Assembly (NCBI GenBank): GCA_029721515.1
Contig: CM056556.1
Location: 13,722,098-13,786,097, forward strand
Direction of reading: 5' to 3'
Source: Synanceia verrucosa
Lineage: Eukaryota > Chordata > Actinopteri > Perciformes > Synanceiidae
DNA length: 64,000 bases
In this document: one piece after another, positions 57,824-64,000 of the stretch
How positions within the stretch are numbered: the first letter of the stretch is position 1
Layout of the letters: each line of letters begins with the position of its first letter
Program-made: the position numbers and the translations under genes
Notes under the pieces: model-generated
Databases searched by the model: none
What the model was told of the DNA's origin: nothing
Seen by the model: only the letters and a program-made list of their open reading frames with translations

Positions 57824-60800
57824 CTGTAATCACAGTGAAGTCAAGTGTTGGGGGAGGAAAATCTAACAAAGGGAGAAAAATATGAAATGACTGGAACCAA
57901 AATACCTGAATCCTTATAAAACGTGGCCTTGCATAGGTCGGCAGGTAGTTTTCAACATGTTTAAAAACATCTGCGGAGTCAAAACTCTGTCCTTCACTTA
58001 AAGTAACAGCAGCCATCCCTGCTCTCCCCTCCTGACCTGGAAAATCATGAAGGAGGAAGGTGCCATCAGCATTCTGGGAAATGTTGGATACAGTGTTTTG
58101 GAACTTCACACATAGTAAGGATAACAAGTCTCCACTTCCTCTAACTGTACAAAAGTGAAACCAAAATATCCCGGATACAGGAACTGCCATCTTGACATTT
58201 TCACATCAACTGGAGCAGGAGCCACTGTATCAAGGTCCCGTCCACACACAGCTACGGTAGCTGGCTTGAAAGAAACAACCTTGAGCCGTCACCTTACCGT
58301 GGTGGAGATGTTTGTGTATCCTAATGATCCTAGGAGTTAGGATGTCGGGGGCTGTGAGGCACTGCTAGGGTCACCCAGGGCAAACAGGTCCTAAGTGAGG
58401 GACCAGACGAAGCACAGCCCAAAAAAACCCTATGATGAAGAAGTCAACTGGACCTCGTTTTGGACCACCCCATCAGTGCAGCCTTTTGTCAACGATTCTG
58501 TTGATAAACTTTAAGGACAGAATTTCTAGGTGCAGCCAAGGCATTTGGTGCCTCAGTATTACTCTGCTTTTCGCACACAATGTGGTTCTGTTGGCTTCAT
58601 CAAGCCATGATCTTCAACTCCGACCCCGGATAAGCGTAAGATAGACAGATCACTCAGAGCAACTAACAATCATGATCATGAACTGTCTCACTCCCTTTTT
58701 ATAGTGTCAAATAAATTAGAAAAATTACTACAACACATACATCAGTGTGATAAGAACTACCTAAGATAAAACCATAAACCATCTATGGGAAATGATTTTT
58801 GATGCATACTTTGACTTTTTAGTTTGACTCATGTTCTATCTCAGAGGACCTATACTGCAGCCAGCCACCACGAAGCAATCTACATGTTTTGCCTTCACCA
58901 AGAGCTAGTCTGCACTCAAAGGGTGGAAAGCTTTCTGTCACAGAGAGAAGTGAAACATTTCATTTTACAAAAAAGTAACAAAACAGGAAATAAAATGTTC
59001 ACACGGTTTCAGCGATTTGTTTTAACTGTTTTGTTATTACTCTGAGAAGGTGAGGAATTTTTAACAAAAACTGGCAAATAATTACTTTAAATGCCTCGAT
59101 AACCTGTATCACAGTCAGAGCTGGTACACTTTTAACTGTTGACTGTGTTTGGATAAACTGACTTTCTGTTGTTGGAGGAACACTTTACAGTTTGAACTTT
59201 ACCCTCTGCGCTGCCAGCCTGTCTTCTGACTGCTGCTTTACAAAACCTGCTGATGGCCTGTTCAGCAGTGAAATCCTCTGAAACAAAAACCTGCTGCTCC
59301 TCCCCTGTCTGGCCTTACAAAGACTAAAACTAAAGATGCATTCAGGAGGTCCCTGTCTACCCACAGAGATGAATGTTTCAGCCAAAGTGTAAACATCACT
59401 GATAAACTGGGGCAAGTGCCAAAATACTTGAGTTCAAGGTACAAGTTCTGAAGTACTCCTGACAAACAGTGCTGGTTAATGGTAAATGTCTCCTAACTTG
59501 TATTTCCCTGTAAAGATCTTTGAACAACTGTGTTGTTTAGGCCTGACTCATGATTTATTGCTCTGGTTCAAGAGAAACATTAGAGTGCAAAATGTCTAAA
59601 AAATAGACAGCCCCTGAGCCCCTTGAACACTGCATTAAACAATTAATTGATAAAATATAATATGAAGTATAACACTGAGGCGTCAAAGGATAGACTGATT
59701 GTGTGCTTCCATTTACCTGGCACTTCGACTCCATACACGTTGGCTTCTTTAATGCAGTGAGCCAGTGTGATGACATCAGCCACCTCAGTTGTAGCCACGT
59801 TCTCTCCTTTCCATCTATTAAAATAATAACAGAAACATTTTGCAGCTGTGTGCGTTAAGAGTTTAATGTTGCTTTCACACCGAACATGACAAGCGTGGTG
59901 CGCTGCACGGGGTATGGCGCATGGCGAGTGCAGAGCATGGCACAGCACGACCAAGTTGCTAAACTAAGGATCAGTGGCGAGAAACTGAAATTAGCGCTCT
60001 TCAGTTTTGTGAAGATAACATGAGGAAAGCCCTGGCTTTATTAAGATGATGGTGAGGAGGAGGGGGAGGAGATCAGCATGAAGAAGAGTTTGTGTACATG
60101 CCACTTTGAGGAGGAAGCAGGATGTGGAAGAGTTTCGGCTCATCCAGGAGCTACAGTCTTGTGTCCCACAGCTCACCAAATTGTTATACGGCAAGAATCA
60201 TCCTTTCATCCATCCTTTACACACAGATGCTTTCCCCCCTTTCTGTGCAGCTCCTGGCATCTCTCGTGGCGGCAAAGTTGAAAATACCATTGACGTATTT
60301 ATCGTAATTTAAAATCCAACGCTTGAGTATCACTGACGAATATATATATGCGTCAAAGTGTTTTGGCATCTGGCACAGGAGGACGCTCTCACACGTCCTG
60401 TGTAATTTTGGGGCTTCTGGGATTTGTAGTGGGGACATAAAGAGACAGCATATGCCACAGAGGTAAAAGCAGGAAGTGGAGATTATTGCGATTGGAGATC
60501 AAAACAAACGGCTGTGCCCAGGTTGATAAATTTTAAACTTGGGGGCAGCGCGCAAGAGCGCAAACTCGACCCCTGCTCTGCTTTGCGTGGTGCAGCCACA
60601 TACACAATGAATGGGTTTCTCTCAGCGCACCTGTGTTCAGTGTGAAAGCAGCTTTAAGCTTCACTTTGTGGCCGAAACTGAGACATGAACTCACCTGAAA
60701 GTGTCTCCAACTCGATCCTGGAAGTAGATGAAATTATCTTCATCAATGCGCAGCAGGTCACCGGTGTTGAAGTACAAGTCTCCTTTCTTGAAGACATCAT

Positions 60801-63800
60801 GCAGCCTCTTCTTCTCAGTTTGCTGCAGGTCTCTCACATAACCAGAGAATGGAGCCTGCTTTGATATTTCAGATACTAGAAGTCCAGCTTCACCTGAGGA
60901 AAGTCAACACAGGAGAGGTCAAAATACCAAAATGGCTGTAGCCTCTCCATCTTTTTACCTGACAACTCTCAAATCATTTGTTGTAAAGCTCTTTATTCAT
61001 TTAAATCCATTGTATGTTTCAGAGTTTCCCTGTGTGATGATATAAACATTGTTTCTAAGAATCATCTTTACTTCACCACCAGTTCAGTCTGGTAAATGTT
61101 ACAGATTCCTGTATTTATTATACAGAAATATTTATATTTATATATTAGGGGATTGTAGAAAATGCTTTTAGTTTTGATTAAATCATGAGGGTCTTTGTGT
61201 ACCCTGATTTGATTATATGTCTAGTACTGTGTTCAGAGACACGTACAGTGATACCTTAACTATGTTATCTTGTCACTAGGGAAACTACAGCTTCCACTTC
61301 CAGGCAGTGCAGAGCATGGCATTTAATTTAATTTAACATTTCTACATTTTTAGCAATACTTGGCTTTTATTTTAACTTCCAGCATTCACATACATGTTCT
61401 GAAAGAAATGCTCTTTGTAGTTACTGTAGCAAAACCCATTCAGACTGACAAAGAATATCTAGTGTTCTGGTCGGTTCAATGTCCGCTTTCTGTCTTTAGT
61501 GAAGATTATGCTCTTGTCTCCTGTAACCCTGTAAATAATCATAGCCAGAAACTCTGGTCAGAGAAAAAAAATGTACAGCTTTGTTGTTAACTTCTGCTTT
61601 TATTACACAAAGTATTTGTTCTTCAACAAAATCATGATGTGTAACTGTAAATGATAAAATATAAATTACACTTCAGTAACATTAGCTGATGGGAAAAAAG
61701 AAAATCATGATCTTAACAAACCTTTGGCAGCCTTGATGCAGAAACCAGAAGAGTCCCTCAAAGGTGTTCCTTTATCTACGTCAAATTTGATCACAGCATA
61801 TGTAAAAAACATCTGCAAGAAAAATAAAAAAAGCAAAAACTTTGCTAATTGATGAACAGCTTTTACTTCATAATGTGTCATGAAACGTCATGAACTTTTA
61901 CCCTTTGGAGGAAGGAGTCTCGGCCAACAGCTCCCATCTTGCCACTGTAATTCATCAGACCAAAATTCCCTTCAGTTGCTCCATAAAACTCTCTGATCTC
62001 AATGTTTCCAAACCTGCTTATGAAGTCCCTCCAAACATCAGCTCTCATCCCATTGCCTACCGCTAGTCTCACTTTGTGGCTTCGATCACTGAGTTTCTGT
62101 CAGGGGAAAAAAACAGCTTTGTTTAGTTTGATCTATTTCTCTTGACCTGTAATGTGATAGTATCATTCATGTTAAAGGTGACAGACAGCACCTTTGGTGT
62201 GTTGCAGAGGTAACGCATAGTTTCGCCTATGTACTGAATGAGGGTGACGTTATATTTTCTGCAGTCGTCCCAGAAGTGAGATGCAGAAAATTTACTCCTC
62301 AAAGCCACTGTGTTACCTACACAGCAAAATAACACACTTAAAGGATGACATTGCACCGTTGCACTGTGACATGTTCCTTAATTATAATGAACACACACAT
62401 TTAGGTTACGCTTCACTAAAAGAAACACTAGAGAAGTTGATCCCAACCTTTTTGTCTGGCATACCCATCTGAGTTTGCATCCCACCAAACAGGGATTTAT
62501 TTGTTATTTTAACAAGAGCAGACTATTTTTTAATTGAGCTGCCTCTGGTTAGAAACAGGTGCACCAAATGTGTATTATTCTGCAGCAGAATATAGTCATC
62601 AACATATACATAACTTATAAGGTTTCAGTGTTTGCTAAAATGTTCAGCTGTTTCAGGAAATTACTTATATTTGTTATTATTTGTATATTTTATTTTATTA
62701 CATTTACAGCTTTTGGGAATGACTTTACTCCGGGATGAGTGCCACACACAAGGTCGAGTAGTTGGAAAGAATTCATCAACTGCTGCATTTTTGATTTTGC
62801 TGTTTTCACTGGGTTTACTGATATTTAATATAACATAACACCAAATCACCAAACTGTATAACAAATATATACATACCTTTATCAATGGCTGCATTTAATG
62901 CCACGAAGCTGGAGCTGTGATAGAGAGGGAGGCTAATATAAATCACATCTTCAGAGTTTAGTCCTGCTATAGTCATAACAAAAATATAGCGCCACAGTTT
63001 CGCGTGAGAGATCACTGCTGCTTTAGGGAGACCTGTTAAAGGAGAGACCAGAGATACATGCTGGCAGTGTTTCTTTTACTGTGAAATCCTGAACATTTAA
63101 CACCAGAATCATCTGAATCATACCTGTTGTCCCTGATGTGTATATGTAAACTGCTGGACTCTGCAAGGTTACATGTGACCTTAAATCCTTGGATAGAGGC
63201 TCAGAGGAGGCCAGGCTCATTTTGTCTTTGAAGCTCTCCACATGAGCAGTTTTGCATCTGTCAGCCAGGGTGAAAACAGTGACATGCTGGTCCAACAGAC
63301 TGGGCAGGACCTCCTCCACAGCATCCTGTAGCTCTGGAAATGAAACCAAAGGGGCATCTTCTCTGTAGCAGTAAAACAAGATCTGCGGCTGAGGGCAGCA
63401 CATCACTGCACACCAGAGGTGGGAAAGTCACTGCAGTAAACGTAAGGGTTTTATAATGAAGTGTTTTCAAGACAGTCGACGATCAGTGTGCACCTTACAG
63501 AGCTTAACAAATGTATGATTTCACCACCCAGTGTAAGGAGCTTGCCACCTCTGCCCTAAATTAACAGTATTGCTGATTAACATTTGTATGTTTCTGTAAT
63601 GGTTAATCAGCAGTATGTACAAAGTGCATATTTAATCAAAATGATATCTTTAACGATAAAATATAATTAGTTTTGTTATCCATAAATTTTCCAAATTACT
63701 TTTACTTACGTTTGCAAACAGAAGAAAAGCAAAGCACATTACATTTACTTGCATTCCTTTAGAGAAAACTGTTTTGGTGGTTGCATGTTATTCTTGATTA

Positions 63801-64000
63801 ATTTCTGACTTTCTGGCTCATATTTGTAGAACAACTCAGTCCTGTTGAAAGTGGGGAGGCTTAGGGAACTCATAGACAAAGAAAGAGTCAAAATTAAAAC
63901 ACTTCATGGTCTGGAGGCTCTTTGAGACATGACAGGTGGTCTTGTACATGTAAAGCTCACCTCCTGCTGCCACCAGAGCCCTGGCTCCACTGCAGCTGAA
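57647..64000 (-). CDS. slc27a2: Fatty acid transport protein / acyl-CoA synthetase, SLC27A2-like, copy 2 (partial, N-terminus beyond window)
   Basis: Tandem paralogue of the gene at 47694-54521. Nine full exons and the last 40 bases of exon 1 give 473 residues, so about 147 N-terminal residues lie past 64000. The AMP-binding motif YIYTSGTTGLPKAAVISH, the GATEGNFGLMNY motif, and YFNTGDLL...DRVGDTFRWKGENVATTE are all intact, so it is probably an active enzyme. Exon sizes equal copy 1 except exon 3 (156 instead of 159 bases). All introns seen have GT-AG ends, including the one that is GC-AG in copy 1. C-terminus is GKIKI. Intron 8 holds a dead LINE fragment and intron 7 a nested transposon. SLC27A6 is a less likely identity. 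Confidence 0.9.
57906..58036 (-). CDS. slc27a2: slc27a2 copy 2 exon 9
   Basis: QEGRAGMAAVTLSEGQSFDS onward to YARPRFIRIQ. The intron to exon 10 is only 82 bases, against 1.3 kb in copy 1. Confidence 0.96.
58037..59716 (-). other. slc27a2: slc27a2 copy 2 intron 8, with a LINE fragment
   Basis: 1.68 kb. A non-LTR retrotransposon fragment occupies about 58265-58640 on the plus strand. The remainder has no recognised feature. Confidence 0.65.
58265..58640 (+). pseudogene. Non-LTR retrotransposon fragment, decayed reverse transcriptase
   Basis: Near 58290 the sequence (ACCGTGGTGGAGATGTTTGT, CCTAATGATCCTAGGAGTTA, GGGTCACCCAGGGCAAACAG) matches a region I recognise from fish LINEs. It then translates from about 58500 as LINFKDRISRCSQGIW and LLFAHNVVLLASSSHDLQL. 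The position of the catalytic FADD box reads FAHN, and the frame is broken around it, so it is inactive. Confidence 0.75.
59717..59814 (-). CDS. slc27a2: slc27a2 copy 2 exon 8
   Basis: WKGENVATTEVADVITLAHC onward to VYGVEVPG. Confidence 0.96.
59869..60652. mobile_element. Inverted-repeat DNA transposon remnant (GCTTTCACAC ends)
   Basis: Left edge TTGCTTTCACACCGAACATG and right edge TGTTCAGTGTGAAAGCAGCT are inverted copies. Both sides are TTAA-like (TTTAATG left, TTTAAGC right). GC-rich subterminal parts (GTGCGCTGCACGG; CAGCGCGCAAGAGCGC) differ from the AT-rich surroundings. A short frame (EEEAGCGRVSAHPG and alternatives) shows no transposase motif. Possibly PIF/Harbinger or hAT. Confidence 0.6.
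60320..60508 (+). mobile_element. MITE copy D (fragment), TTAA family, nested
   Basis: Shares with the 41981-42406 copy the blocks CGTCAAAGTGTTTT, TTTTGGGGCTTCTGGGATTT, GCCACAGAGGTAAAAGCAGG and AAGTGGAGATTATTGCGATT. The right half is missing. It lies inside the inverted-repeat element 59869-60652. Confidence 0.65.
60695..60893 (-). CDS. slc27a2: slc27a2 copy 2 exon 7
   Basis: GEAGLLVSEISKQAPFSGYV onward, DLYFNTGDLLRIDEDNFIYF, ending DRVGDTFR. The donor is canonical GTGAGT. Confidence 0.96.
61722..61812 (-). CDS. slc27a2: slc27a2 copy 2 exon 6
   Basis: MFFTYAVIKFDVDKGTPLRD onward to CIKAAKG. 91 bases as in copy 1. Confidence 0.94.
61902..62096 (-). CDS. slc27a2: slc27a2 copy 2 exon 5
   Basis: SHKVRLAVGNGMRADVWRDF onward, FYGATEGNFGLMNYSGKMGA. 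Confidence 0.96.
62192..62316 (-). CDS. slc27a2: slc27a2 copy 2 exon 4
   Basis: NTVALRSKFSASHFWDDCRK onward, LIQYIGETMRYLCNTPK. The donor is GTGCTG, weak but positioned as in copy 1. Confidence 0.94.
62877..63032 (-). CDS. slc27a2: slc27a2 copy 2 exon 3
   Basis: GLPKAAVISHAKLWRYIFVM onward, LPLYHSSSFVALNAAIDKG. One codon shorter than copy 1 in the stretch after LPLYHS. Confidence 0.94.
63124..63333 (-). CDS. slc27a2: slc27a2 copy 2 exon 2
   Basis: ELQDAVEEVLPSLLDQHVTV onward to AVYIYTSGTTG. Same 210-base length as copy 1. Confidence 0.95.
63334..63960 (-). other. slc27a2: slc27a2 copy 2 intron 1
   Basis: 0.63 kb, AT-rich, no recognised feature. Confidence 0.55.
63961..64000 (-). CDS. slc27a2: slc27a2 copy 2 exon 1, 3' end only
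   Basis: Reads FSCSGARALVAAG, aligned with HCFSCCGAKVIIAS of copy 1. The donor GTGAGC follows at 63960. The exon continues beyond the window. Confidence 0.9.

Larger units (their letters stand above)
59815..60694 (-). other. slc27a2: slc27a2 copy 2 intron 7, almost filled by nested transposons
   Basis: 0.88 kb, of which about 59869-60652 is one inverted-repeat element containing a MITE fragment of the TTAA family. Confidence 0.65.
60894..62876 (-). other. slc27a2: slc27a2 copy 2 introns 3 and 6
   Basis: Introns 60894-61721 and 62317-62876 are AT-rich with no recognised element. The shorter introns between exons 4, 5 and 6 are under 100 bases. Confidence 0.55.

Noticed and set aside
1..64000. 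CRISPR array, bacterial operon or viral genome segment
   Set aside because: The window has vertebrate spliced genes and fish repeats throughout; no direct-repeat/spacer array or viral gene was seen.

Overview
The window is teleost fish genomic DNA. The evidence is spliced vertebrate genes with GT-AG introns, long dinucleotide (CA/GT) microsatellites, Tc1-like and other short inverted-repeat transposons, and a tRNA/5S-type SINE of the kind abundant in fish. Gene calls were made by hand translation and splice-phase checking; no database search was run.

Left two thirds (1 to about 45.9 kb, plus strand): this is tjp1, encoding the tight-junction scaffold ZO-1. A candidate upstream coding exon lies at 1684-1825. 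A GC-rich segment at about 12.70-13.07 kb looks like an internal promoter with a mostly non-coding first exon. The common coding part runs from the ATG at 26963 to the stop at 44218 in 27 coding exons. Every exon-exon phase closes, giving 1739 residues with PDZ1, PDZ2, PDZ3, SH3, guanylate-kinase-like, alpha, proline-rich and ZU5 regions in the ZO-1 order. The 3' UTR runs to about 45.9 kb. The large 5' introns hold microsatellites, a 5S/tRNA composite SINE, a folded-back Tc1-like element and two copies of a TTAA-flanked MITE family.

Right third (about 47.1-64 kb, minus strand): two tandem genes of the SLC27 fatty-acid transport protein / very-long-chain acyl-CoA synthetase family, most like SLC27A2. 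Copy 1 (47694-54521) is complete, with 10 exons and 620 residues. Copy 2 (57647 to beyond 64000) has nine complete exons and part of the first; its N-terminus lies outside the window. Exon sizes and phases are the same in both copies except one exon that is one codon shorter in copy 2. Copy 1 has a non-canonical GC-AG intron where copy 2 keeps GT-AG.

tjp1 and slc27a2 copy 1 converge tail to tail, with about 1.2 kb between their likely polyadenylation sites. The products are unrelated: ZO-1 organises junctional actin and claudins, while the SLC27 proteins activate long and very long chain fatty acids and bile acids. No new multi-gene system was found. The most unusual items are the composite SINE with target-site duplications around the whole unit, the GC-AG intron, a 38-bp perfect palindrome, a ~320-bp hairpin in a tjp1 intron, and a nested transposon in copy 2.
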